A program made the position numbers and the translations under genes. The notes beneath the pieces were generated by a model, which was given only the letters and a program-made list of their open reading frames with translations, was not told the DNA's origin and ran no database searches. A stretch of 64,000 nucleotides of DNA. It comes from CAYSRJ01 sp964521865 (lineage in GTDB: Bacteria; Spirochaetota; B62-G9; DRHN01). The stretch lies in the NCBI GenBank assembly GCA_964521865.1, contig CAZFTJ010000001.1, forward strand, positions 372,001-436,000. The letters are read 5' to 3'. Positions 25,875-33,008 of this stretch are shown piece after piece; the first letter of the stretch is position 1; every line of letters begins with the position of its first letter.

Positions 25875-26000
25875 CTGAAGGATTATCATACAAAGCACGG
25901 TGTTTTCAGGTATCTGAAACGGGCATAAAAAGGCTCCTGGTGGTGGAAAAAGAGTCGGAATAGGATTACTCAAAATCAAATACCTTGAGAGGAGAAGTTA

Positions 26001-28343
26001 ATGAAAGGCATCGATGTACTGCCCTGTGACGACCGCGAAAAGAAGATATCGTTCCCGGATATTCCGGTGTTTGCCAAAAAACCCTCTCTGAGTGAAGAGC
26101 TTGAAAAGGGCGTTATCACACCAGACGAGGCGCTTAAGGTATACAGGGGAATGCTCCTGCAGAGAAACTTCGAGTACATGGTACGGGACCTGGACAACAA
26201 GAGATTCGTACCGGTGGAGGGATACGAGTTCAGGGGAACGACGCATCTGAGCGTGGGGCAGGAGGCCTCTTCCGCGGGCGCGATGAGCGTGCTTTCGATC
26301 GAGGATTACATAACGAGCACCCACAGGGGGCACGGGCACTGCATCAACAAGGGTTATTTCGCCCTCCATGAGATGGATGAGACGGCTCTCAAGCGGTTTC
26401 TCGACTCTGTGGAAAAGAACGGGTTCTCAATCGATTCGTATGACAGTGTGTTTGAAGCTGCGCTCGAGTATCACCTCTACCGGACCATGGCCGAGCTTCT
26501 GGGCAAGGAGGCCGGCTACTGCAGGGGCCGGGGAGGCGGGATGCACATAGCCGACTTTTCCGTCGGCAATCTGGGAGCGAATGCAATCGTCGGAGGCAGC
26601 ATGGGCATAGCGACCGGTGCGGCGCTCGCGGTCGATCTTCTCGGACAGGAGCGAATCGTCGTCTGTTGCGTGGGAGACGGTGCAATGAACAACGGCATCG
26701 CACATGAATCCATGAACTTTGCGACCATGGCGCAGTTCGATTACGGGCTTCCGGTCGTCTATTTCATCGAAAACAACCAGTACGGGTATACGGGCCAGCA
26801 GAAGGGAGAGGTCACCGGTATCGAGTTTTTATCGCAGCGCGGCGCCGGGTACAACGCGCAGAACATGCACGCCGAAACGATATGCGGAAACAACGTGCTT
26901 GCGGTCCGCGAGGCGATGAAACGCGCCCGCGAGCTCTGCCTGAATGGTGAAGGGCCGGTGCTCCTCGAGGCGAATACCTACCGGCACTGGGGGCACAACT
27001 TCAAGGATAAAGGGACGGCCTACAGAACGGATGCGGAAAAGAAGGCGTGGCGTGCACATGATCCGGTGGATCGGTTTACCGGCGAGCTGATAAAAAACGG
27101 CATCCTTACTGAGGACAAAGCTGAGCGGGAGTGGGAATCCGCGCGGGCACGCATCGAGAAGGTCACGGTCGCAGCTGCAAAGAGCAAAGATCCGGACATA
27201 CGAGACATCTACTTCGGCGTGTATGCTCAAACCGGCTCGGAGGGAATAGGCGATGAGTATAAAACCCTGAATCTGCTCAAAAAGACGAGGCGTATTCCGC
27301 GGGACAGAGAAGGAAAGATCCTTGCGAGGCATGCGGTGGTCGAAACGCTTACGGAAGAGATGATCCGGGACCGGCGCGTTGTGGTGTGGGGTGAGGATGT
27401 GGCCGAACAGGGCGGGGCCTACAGCGCCACCTACGGCCTGCTCGATATTTTCGGCAGAAAGAGGGTCTTCAACACTGCGATATCCGAGTCCGCGATCATC
27501 GGAGCCGGAGTGGGCGCAGCCATGGCAGGTCTTCGGCCGGTGGTCGAGCTGATGTACATCGATTTCGTCCTGCAGGCAATGGATCAGGTGGGAAACCAGG
27601 CAGCGAAGGCGAGGTTCATGTTCGGCGGCCAGTATTCCATCCCCCTTACGATACGGGCGACAATAGGCGGCGGCAAGGGGTACGCGGGCCAGCACTCTCA
27701 GAGCCTGGAGGCGGTGGTGGCCATGTTTCCCGGTATCAAGGTAGCGGCGCCCTCCAACGCGTACGACATGAAGGGCCTGCTCAAGACGGCGATACGCGAC
27801 GACAACCCGGTCTTCTTCATAGAGCACCAGATGGTGTATCTCGAAAAGGCCGTCGTGCCGCCGGGAGATGACTATACCATACCCTTCGGAAAGGCGCGCG
27901 TGGTGAGGGAGGGAACCGACATCACGGTCGTCGCTTACTCGAACATGGTGAGCAGGGCCCTCGCGGCAGCCGAAAAGCTTGAAGAGGAGGAGGGTATTCA
28001 TGTCGAGATAGTCGACCCGCGCACCCTCGTACCGCTCGATATCGAGACAATCGGCGCTTCGGTGAAAAAAACCGGCCGCGCCGCCGTTGTGGTGCAGGCG
28101 CCCTACACGGGAAGCTTCGCGAGCCACATTTCCCACGAGATTACCCTGCGCTGCTTCGACAGCATGAAGCTGCCGGTTCGTATCGTATCGGGATACGATG
28201 TTACCCCGCCGATGGCTTATCCCCTCGAGATGGAGAACATGCCGAATCCCGGTCGTATCGCGCGGAGTATAAAGGAGACCGTTGAGGGCAGAACAGCCAT
28301 CGATGTGTATGACAGGGCTCTCACCCCCATTGCGTATCCCTAG
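26001..28343 (+). CDS. 2-oxoacid dehydrogenase E1, alpha and beta subunits fused
   Basis: A 780-residue thiamine-diphosphate enzyme in which the E1 alpha part (to about residue 430) and the beta part (from VVETLTEEMIRD on) form one chain. The cofactor motif GDG (225-227) to ENN is intact, as are AYRTDAEKKAWRAHDP in the alpha half and NTAISESAIIGAG and EIVDPRTLVPLD in the beta half. GAGGAGAAG precedes the ATG. It should decarboxylate pyruvate or a related 2-oxoacid and acylate a lipoyl E2, but no E2 or E3 gene lies nearby. It is visibly more GC-rich than the signalling genes to its left. Other readings are a branched-chain E1 or an E1 with an unusual acceptor. Confidence 0.93.
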   Translation: MKGIDVLPCDDREKKISFPDIPVFAKKPSLSEELEKGVITPDEALKVYRGMLLQRNFEYMVRDLDNKRFVPVEGYEFRGTTHLSVGQEASSAGAMSVLSIEDYITSTHRGHGHCINKGYFALHEMDETALKRFLDSVEKNGFSIDSYDSVFEAALEYHLYRTMAELLGKEAGYCRGRGGGMHIADFSVGNLGANAIVGGSMGIATGAALAVDLLGQERIVVCCVGDGAMNNGIAHESMNFATMAQFDYGLPVVYFIENNQYGYTGQQKGEVTGIEFLSQRGAGYNAQNMHAETICGNNVLAVREAMKRARELCLNGEGPVLLEANTYRHWGHNFKDKGTAYRTDAEKKAWRAHDPVDRFTGELIKNGILTEDKAEREWESARARIEKVTVAAAKSKDPDIRDIYFGVYAQTGSEGIGDEYKTLNLLKKTRRIPRDREGKILARHAVVETLTEEMIRDRRVVVWGEDVAEQGGAYSATYGLLDIFGRKRVFNTAISESAIIGAGVGAAMAGLRPVVELMYIDFVLQAMDQVGNQAAKARFMFGGQYSIPLTIRATIGGGKGYAGQHSQSLEAVVAMFPGIKVAAPSNAYDMKGLLKTAIRDDNPVFFIEHQMVYLEKAVVPPGDDYTIPFGKARVVREGTDITVVAYSNMVSRALAAAEKLEEEEGIHVEIVDPRTLVPLDIETIGASVKKTGRAAVVVQAPYTGSFASHISHEITLRCFDSMKLPVRIVSGYDVTPPMAYPLEMENMPNPGRIARSIKETVEGRTAIDVYDRALTPIAYP

Positions 28344-28428
28344 GAGCGGAAGACCACCCTTATTCGGAAACCAAACGGTCCGAGAGAGCTTTACAACATC
28401 TCCGGAACCGGGCCTCAAATTATTTCCT

Positions 28429-29667
28429 TTAATACAGCACGAATGTAATGAAAAGTGCCGTTCCTGCGGGGACCAGCAGGTTGTCCAGGTCGTACGGGGA
28501 AAAAAGCTCGATCAGTGTAGGCAAAACAGCCGCGATTAGGGCTTCGTATACGGGGAGGAAAAAATAAAGTATCAGGAACGCGGAAACAAAAAATGCGAGC
28601 GAGCCTTCAAGGGTTCGCCGGTACACGGGGAGTTTCACTCTTCCGAATCTTTTTCCGACAAGCCCCGACAGCGAGTCGGATATACAGACAATCAGGATAG
28701 CAGGTATATACACGTTCTGTTTGAAGAATAAAAGGCATATGAGAATGCCGACGGTCAGCGAGATCGGTCCGATGATAAAGCCTCGTATTTCAGTGTACCG
28801 CCGCGCCTTTTTGGTGACATGCGAGAAAAAGGGAAAATGAAAGCCGATGTACCGGAGAGTTTCGGAAATTGCGTACAATGCGATTACCGCAACGAGCAGG
28901 GCGCAGATTGCGGTTTTATTCATGTACGCGAGAAAGGGCACCGGCACCCCGAGAAAGTGGATGAACTTGCGGTAGATTTCACGGCTCAACGAATATTTGG
29001 CCCGTGTCAACCTTGCCGGCAGCCGGTTCTCCGGTATGATGCAGGGGATGAGCTCCAGGAGGTTGTACCCGTCGATCACGATATCCGCGTGCTTCCGAAT
29101 GATTCTCGACGGGTTGTATCCGATGCCGATCCTGCTCTGCTGTATTATGGACAGATTGTTCGGATCGTCGGCGACGACAACCACATCCCTCCAGCCGAGC
29201 CCGAGCTCTGTCATCAGACTGCTCAGCACTTCTTCCTTCGGTTTGCCCGGCCTGCTGTCTATGCCGACCCTGCCGTCTTCGATTTTCGCCTCAAGCCCCG
29301 CAAAGTGTTCCACGCCGTACTCTTCGGCAAGTCTTTTCAGGATGAAGTTCGGAACGCCGGAGCTCATGAGGGAAATGTAATATCCATCTCTGTGAAGAAG
29401 TTCAAACGTCTCTTTGATATTCCTTGATTTCCGCATCCGGCCGGCAATGTCCACGGCCTTCTTGAGATCGAAGTTTTTGGTTATTCTCAGCACCGCAGTG
29501 AGAAGCTCTTCGAAACTGATGGCGCTCGTGTAGTACCGCCATCCCAGCAGGAGTGTTTTGAAGTAGTTTTTCAGCCCGGTGGTTCGTGCGATGCGAATCA
29601 GGAAGACGCCCCTGAACAGTACGCCGTCGACATCGAACACCGCAAGCCCGCTGTATCGTTTATTCAT
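28429..29667 (-). CDS. HAD phosphatase fused to membrane polyprenol/phytol-kinase-like domain
   Basis: A 412-residue two-part protein. Residues 1-215 are a HAD-family phosphatase: nucleophile Asp12 and Asp14 in VFDVDGVL, SSGVP, the lysine in GKPKEE and the acidic VVADDPNN. From about residue 230 it becomes a membrane protein with six or so hydrophobic helices. That part starts with EIYRKFIHFLGVPVP, which resembles the ExxRKxxHxxG start of dolichol kinase, phytol kinase and related CTP-using enzymes, and includes VCISDSLSGLVGKRFG and RRTLEGSLAFF. It may first remove and then place a phosphate on a lipid alcohol, or process a headgroup. It is alone on its strand, converging with the fused E1 gene and diverging from the RNA methylase gene. 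Confidence 0.8.
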   Translation of the reverse strand: MNKRYSGLAVFDVDGVLFRGVFLIRIARTTGLKNYFKTLLLGWRYYTSAISFEELLTAVLRITKNFDLKKAVDIAGRMRKSRNIKETFELLHRDGYYISLMSSGVPNFILKRLAEEYGVEHFAGLEAKIEDGRVGIDSRPGKPKEEVLSSLMTELGLGWRDVVVVADDPNNLSIIQQSRIGIGYNPSRIIRKHADIVIDGYNLLELIPCIIPENRLPARLTRAKYSLSREIYRKFIHFLGVPVPFLAYMNKTAICALLVAVIALYAISETLRYIGFHFPFFSHVTKKARRYTEIRGFIIGPISLTVGILICLLFFKQNVYIPAILIVCISDSLSGLVGKRFGRVKLPVYRRTLEGSLAFFVSAFLILYFFLPVYEALIAAVLPTLIELFSPYDLDNLLVPAGTALFITFVLY

Positions 29668-29680
29668 ATTATTTTAAAGT

Positions 29681-29758
29681 AATGGTTTTTATCTGTAGAA
29701 TCTAATAGCAGGTAATTGTAACATACTATTGTCATTTGAACATAAAATTCCGGTGCAA
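29681..29758 (+). repeat. dispersed intergenic repeat, copy B
   Basis: Homologous to 6101-6180 along its whole length (see copy A). It fills almost the entire spacer between the divergent genes at 29667 and 29775. Its right end adjoins the Shine-Dalgarno sequence of the RNA methyltransferase gene. Confidence 0.7.
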
Positions 29759-29774
29759 CAAAGGTGTACGGTTC

Positions 29775-30932
29775 ATGGAAATGACTGTGGAGAAGATAGT
29801 TCATGGAGGCTGGGGACTCTGCCGGGTGAATGACCGGGTGTTTCTCGTTCCTTTTGCCGTTCCGGGTGATGTGGTCGATGTGTCGTTCGGGGAGCCCGCA
29901 AAGGGGGTGACCGTCGGCTGGATCAGGAAGGTGCTGCAGCCGTCGCCCTTCAGAAAACAGTCGCTTTGCCCGGTTTTCGGGATATGCGGAGGGTGCGATT
30001 TCGATAATATGAGCTATGAGTGTGAAATTGAGGCCAAGAAGGAAATGCTTCGGGAGGACCTCCGGAGAATAGGGGGAATCGGAGATGATGCAATCGGCAA
30101 AACTCTTCCCTCCCAGAGCGAGTACCGCTACAGAAACAATGCGCAGTTCAAGGCGGCGGGCCAAACTGATGCAGGTTTTTTTATGAAACGGTCCCACGAG
30201 GTAGTTCCACTGCCTGAGCAGGGGTGTCTCCTGCTCGACCCGGTTATCAACGAGTTTTTTAAACGCCATATACAGGGCAAAGCCCTTCCGGACGGCGGGT
30301 TTCGAATTAGATCCAATGAGCGTGGTGAGATATTTCAAAAAGGGGTCCCGGGTATCAAACCCGATAGTTGCGCCTCATTTTACCGGAAGGGGTTTCGATT
30401 CGAGGTGGGGATCGATGATTTCTTCCAGGTCAACAGGTTTGTTATCGACGCCTGGCTCGATTTGATTGTCGGATACCTCGAGCCCGGGCTTTCAGACTGG
30501 GTAGCCGATATATACTGCGGGTCGGGCCTCATCTCCCTGTACGTGGCCGGTCTTGTGCATTGCATCACCGGGATCGAGCTCAACGGGAGAGCCGTGAATA
30601 ATGCACGGCGCAATGCTCTGGAAAACGGAATCCGAAAAGCAAAGTTCATCAGGGCCGATGCGGGGAAGGGCATTTCCGGCATGTCGGCGGGCAAGGTGAT
30701 TGTCGATCCGCCGAGAGCCGGCCTGACCGGCCGGCTCATCGCCGACATCGCTGAAATGAGGCCGGCTGTTGTTGTGTACGCCTCCTGCGATACCGCAGCA
30801 TTTGCAAGGGATGTTCGCCTTTTCAGAGAAAACGGATTTGTGCTTGACGAAGTGACGCTTGTCGACATGTTTCCGAGAACCAGACATATGGAAGTCGTTT
30901 CCCGACTCGTTTCGGCTATAAAAGCCGGGTAA
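29775..30932 (+). CDS. TrmA/RumA-family RNA (uracil-5-)-methyltransferase
   Basis: A 385-residue S-adenosylmethionine-dependent methylase that makes 5-methyluridine in tRNA or 23S rRNA. An N-terminal TRAM-like segment (TVEKIVHGGWGLCRV) is followed by an iron-sulphur cysteine set CPVFGICGGCDF, an AdoMet fold with DIYCGSGLISL, the VDPPRAGL loop and the catalytic cysteine in YASCDTAAFARD. The ATG at 29775 has AAAGGTG upstream and is preferred over the ATG at 29736. The cluster cysteines favour RlmD/RlmC or TrmFO-independent TrmA-like enzymes over TrmA itself; which base is modified is unclear. Confidence 0.88.
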   Translation: MEMTVEKIVHGGWGLCRVNDRVFLVPFAVPGDVVDVSFGEPAKGVTVGWIRKVLQPSPFRKQSLCPVFGICGGCDFDNMSYECEIEAKKEMLREDLRRIGGIGDDAIGKTLPSQSEYRYRNNAQFKAAGQTDAGFFMKRSHEVVPLPEQGCLLLDPVINEFFKRHIQGKALPDGGFRIRSNERGEIFQKGVPGIKPDSCASFYRKGFRFEVGIDDFFQVNRFVIDAWLDLIVGYLEPGLSDWVADIYCGSGLISLYVAGLVHCITGIELNGRAVNNARRNALENGIRKAKFIRADAGKGISGMSAGKVIVDPPRAGLTGRLIADIAEMRPAVVVYASCDTAAFARDVRLFRENGFVLDEVTLVDMFPRTRHMEVVSRLVSAIKAG

Positions 30933-31017
30933 GGTATTTGCATCCCAATTAAGGAGTTTTCGGCTCGGTGCAGGAGGAGGCGGGCGCGTCCGCCTTTCGG
31001 CCGGACCGAAGAGCTTC

Positions 31018-31044
31018 GTTCAGCCTGCCGCAGGCCCGCTGAAC
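31018..31044. repeat. 27-base palindromic dispersed repeat, copy 1
   Basis: GTTCAG at 31018-31023 pairs with CTGAAC at 31039-31044, with an inner CCTG/CAGG stem around CCG. Its reverse complement matches 48558-48584 at 22 of 27 positions, and the outer base pair changes from G-C to A-T on both arms. It sits 6 bases upstream of the -35 of the rpsF promoter. A second stem, AGGCGG/CCGCCT, lies just left of it (about 30979-30994). Confidence 0.75.
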
Positions 31045-31050
31045 AATACC

Positions 31051-31079
31051 TTGACAGGTGCACGGTTCTTCTCTATATT
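31051..31079 (+). promoter_or_regulatory. near-consensus promoter of the rpsF-ssb-rpsR operon
   Basis: TTGACA (31051-31056), a 17-base spacer and TATATT (31074-31079). Transcription should start near 31086, giving a leader of about 53 bases before the rpsF start. This is one of the two strongest promoters in the window. Confidence 0.85.
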
Positions 31080-31092
31080 CACACCAGCAAAA

Positions 31093-31132
31093 CCTTTCTG
31101 TCCATTACGTGGACCGGCAGACCGAGGGGAGG
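31093..31132 (+). promoter_or_regulatory. rpsF leader hairpin resembling the S6:S18 autoregulatory site
   Basis: TCTG-TCC (31097-31103) can pair with GGA and CAGA (31111-31113, 31118-31121), leaving CCGG bulged on the 3-prime side. An outer CCT/AGG pair (31093-31095 with 31125-31127) would cover part of the Shine-Dalgarno GAGGGGAGG (31124-31132). A bulged CCG next to a short helix is the known recognition feature of the S6:S18 complex in rpsF leaders. The fold was drawn by hand. Confidence 0.45.
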
Positions 31133-31138
31133 TATGTT

Positions 31139-31417
31139 TTGAGACGTTATGAGTATCTTTACATCTTTGAGCCGCAGGAAGACATAGCGAAAAAATCCAT
31201 CGATTTTGTGAAGAAACATTACGACACGATGGGGGCCGCCATTCTCAAGGAAGACGAGATGGGCAAACGGCGACTCGCGTATGAGATAAACAAGCAGACC
31301 GATGGGTTTTACTATGTGACGCAGATCGAAATCGACGACTTTTCAAAACTACAGGAGTATGAATCCGAACTGAAGCTCAATCCGGATATCATCCGGTTTA
31401 TGAAGGTTCGTGTATAG
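31139..31417 (+). CDS. rpsF: 30S ribosomal protein bS6
   Basis: A 92-residue S6, which pairs with S18 on the platform of the 30S subunit. The fold is complete, from RRYEYLYIFEP through KRRLAYEINKQTDGFYYV to NPDIIRFMKVRV. The start is a TTG at 31139 with GAGGGGAGG 6 bases upstream; an upstream ATG lies in the wrong frame and a GTG at 31058 would read through the leader. It heads the ribosomal operon, but the gap to ssb is unusually long at 322 bases. Confidence 0.93.
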   Translation: MRRYEYLYIFEPQEDIAKKSIDFVKKHYDTMGAAILKEDEMGKRRLAYEINKQTDGFYYVTQIEIDDFSKLQEYESELKLNPDIIRFMKVRV

Positions 31418-31432
31418 TCGTCTTCCCATTGG

Positions 31433-31540
31433 GCTCGCCGATCGGCGGTTGAGAAGGAGTCCGCTGTTCGACAGCGTGTAGCCCGACGAACTTTATTCAG
31501 TCCACCGAAAATCGGATGAATCAATTCAGCCGATCGGCCG
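31433..31540. repeat. long-range inverted repeat in the rpsF-ssb spacer
   Basis: A 14-base arm ending in GCCGATCGGC (31437-31446) is matched, with one bulged base, by an inverted copy that includes a second GCCGATCGGC (31529-31538). The roughly 80 bases between them would form a large loop. The spacer 31418-31739 holds no gene that I can support; it could code for a structured RNA. Confidence 0.5.
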
Positions 31541-31691
31541 AGCACCGGTGTAGGTTTCTCCACACGGGCAGAATGATGCGTCTGCACATTTCTTAACAGT
31601 GTTCCATATATGGTGCCGTTCGTCCGAGGAGATGGACGGCAGTTTCGGATTTGATAAAAGAAGTTGTGTTTCATGCAAAATGCTTTACAAT

Positions 31692-31719
31692 TAAAGAAGT
31701 TGAGATAAAGAAGTTGAGA
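31692..31719 (+). repeat. 14-base tandem repeat before ssb
   Basis: TAAAGAAGTTGAGA occurs twice in direct succession (31692-31705 and 31706-31719), ending about 20 bases before the ssb start, next to the Shine-Dalgarno AAGGAGG. Confidence 0.7.
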
Positions 31720-31739
31720 ACGTAAAGGAGGTTTCAGAC

Positions 31740-32231
31740 ATGGTCTGGGATATAAATCATGTCGTGCTTGTCGGACGATTGACAAAAGATCCAGAGCTTA
31801 CCTATACACAGTCCGGTGCGGCTGTATGCCGATTTTCCATTGCGGTGAACAGGTCCTCGGGATCGTCGTCCGACAGCGAAAATTCCACAAATTTCTTCAA
31901 CGTCGTAGCGTGGAACAAAACAGCCGAAATTTGCAATGAGTATCTTTCGAAAGGCAGGCAGGTGGGAATTGACGGCAGGCTCCAGCAGAGAAGGTGGGAG
32001 GGCCAGGACGGCGTCAAGCGGAACACAGTCGAGATTGTTGCAAACAATGTGCAGTTTTTCGGCCCGGGACGCCAGGCCGCCGGGCAGTTCGAGAAGGATG
32101 CACAGGAAGAACAGCAGATGGGAGTGCGGTCTCCTGGGCCGTCGGAACAAATGTCGCCGGAAGAACAACCGTCAGAGGAGGCCGGCGACCCGTTTCTGTC
32201 AGAGCTCGATGATGACGAGATTCCATTTTGA
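31740..32231 (+). CDS. ssb: single-stranded DNA-binding protein SSB
   Basis: A 163-residue SSB. The OB fold covers residues 1-110 (NHVVLVGRLTKDPELTYT, FFNVVAWNKTAEICNEYLSKG, GRLQQRRWEGQDG). A glutamine- and glutamate-rich linker follows, and the tail ends in the acidic tip DDDEIPF, which recruits replication and repair proteins. AAGGAGG lies upstream of the ATG. The position between S6 and S18 genes is the usual bacterial arrangement. Confidence 0.95.
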   Translation: MVWDINHVVLVGRLTKDPELTYTQSGAAVCRFSIAVNRSSGSSSDSENSTNFFNVVAWNKTAEICNEYLSKGRQVGIDGRLQQRRWEGQDGVKRNTVEIVANNVQFFGPGRQAAGQFEKDAQEEQQMGVRSPGPSEQMSPEEQPSEEAGDPFLSELDDDEIPF

Positions 32232-32281
32232 AACAAAAAATTCGAAGTGCGGGTTATACAGTTTAAGCAAGGAGATGTGAC

Positions 32282-32977
32282 ATGCCTGAAGAAGCACAGA
32301 ATAATAAGCTGGAGGTTCGGGGATCGGAAGCGCGTAAAGCGCTTCGGAAACGTGGAACAGATTCGGAGGAGCGAAATAGCGATACAGCGTCGGGGGAGCA
32401 GCTGTCCGTGAACGTAATGCCCGAAGGGGCGGTGCCTGAAGAAGCGAGGTCTGAAGAGGCGGTGCCTGAAGAGGCGGTGCCTGAAGAGGCACCGTCCGGT
32501 ACTGCAACACCCATCGAAGAAAAGGCCAGGCGCGTCGAGGATGAAAGCGGACCCTCGGAACAGGCACCTTCCGATACGCAGGTTCGGGAAAGTCCTTCTG
32601 CTTCCGAATCACCGGAAAAACCGACAGCTTCCGATACGCAGGTCCAGGAAAGTCCTTCTGCACGGCCTTCCAATAATACACAGAGAAGACCGTATAGTTC
32701 CGGCCGGGGAAGAAACGATACACAAAGGCCCGGGCAGAATGGATCCGGATCTCGACAGAGACGGGGTTATTTCAGACGAAAAGTATGCAGGCTCTGCGTG
32801 AATAAAATCAAAACCGTTGATTATAAGGATGTCGATCTTTTAAAGCGATTTGTAACGGACAGAGGTAAAATTCTGCCGAGGAGGATGACCGGCACATGCG
32901 CAAAACACCAGCGGGTGCTCGCTGCGGCAATCAAAAGGGCGCGGACAGCAGCATTTCTGCCCTTTGTAAAAAAATGA
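32282..32977 (+). CDS. rpsR: 30S ribosomal protein bS18 with long repetitive N-terminal extension
   Basis: A 231-residue protein whose last ~70 residues are a normal S18 (from RGYFRRKVCRLC through VDYKDVDLLKRFV and RRMTGTCAKHQRVLAAAIKRAR). S18 is usually 75-90 residues, so about 160 residues are extra. The extension is acidic and disordered-looking, with VPEEA-like units and a repeated DTQVQESPSA unit; then a basic Arg/Gly/Gln/Asn stretch leads into S18. The ATG at 32282 has AAGGAG at good distance and the frame is open throughout, so the extension is probably translated. A downstream start is not excluded, but no good Shine-Dalgarno is seen before the S18 core. The cysteines of the core could bind zinc. 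Confidence 0.9.
   Translation: MPEEAQNNKLEVRGSEARKALRKRGTDSEERNSDTASGEQLSVNVMPEGAVPEEARSEEAVPEEAVPEEAPSGTATPIEEKARRVEDESGPSEQAPSDTQVRESPSASESPEKPTASDTQVQESPSARPSNNTQRRPYSSGRGRNDTQRPGQNGSGSRQRRGYFRRKVCRLCVNKIKTVDYKDVDLLKRFVTDRGKILPRRMTGTCAKHQRVLAAAIKRARTAAFLPFVKK
32429..32488 (+). repeat. 15-base tandem repeat x4 inside rpsR
   Basis: Four adjacent 15-base units (32429, 32444, 32459, 32474) encode VPEEA-like pentapeptides; units 3 and 4 are identical and unit 2 has diverged to RSEEA. Confidence 0.85.
32568..32661 (+). repeat. 34-base direct repeat with 60-base period inside rpsR
   Basis: 32568-32601 and 32628-32661 are the same except for two bases and encode a repeated SDTQVxESPSA segment. 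Both transitions fall at neighbouring codons, consistent with a fairly recent duplication. Confidence 0.85.
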
Positions 32978-33008
32978 TTCGCCGCATTGTTTAATTTCCT
33001 GCCGGGAG

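Noticed and set aside
25687..25878. Open frame of 63 codons downstream of the HD-GYP gene
   Set aside because: Runs through the tandem repeat and the promoter; no ribosome site and no family likeness.
26829..28418. 529-codon frame antisense to the fused E1 gene
   Set aside because: A mirror frame of a GC-rich, strongly conserved gene; no start signals and no domain.
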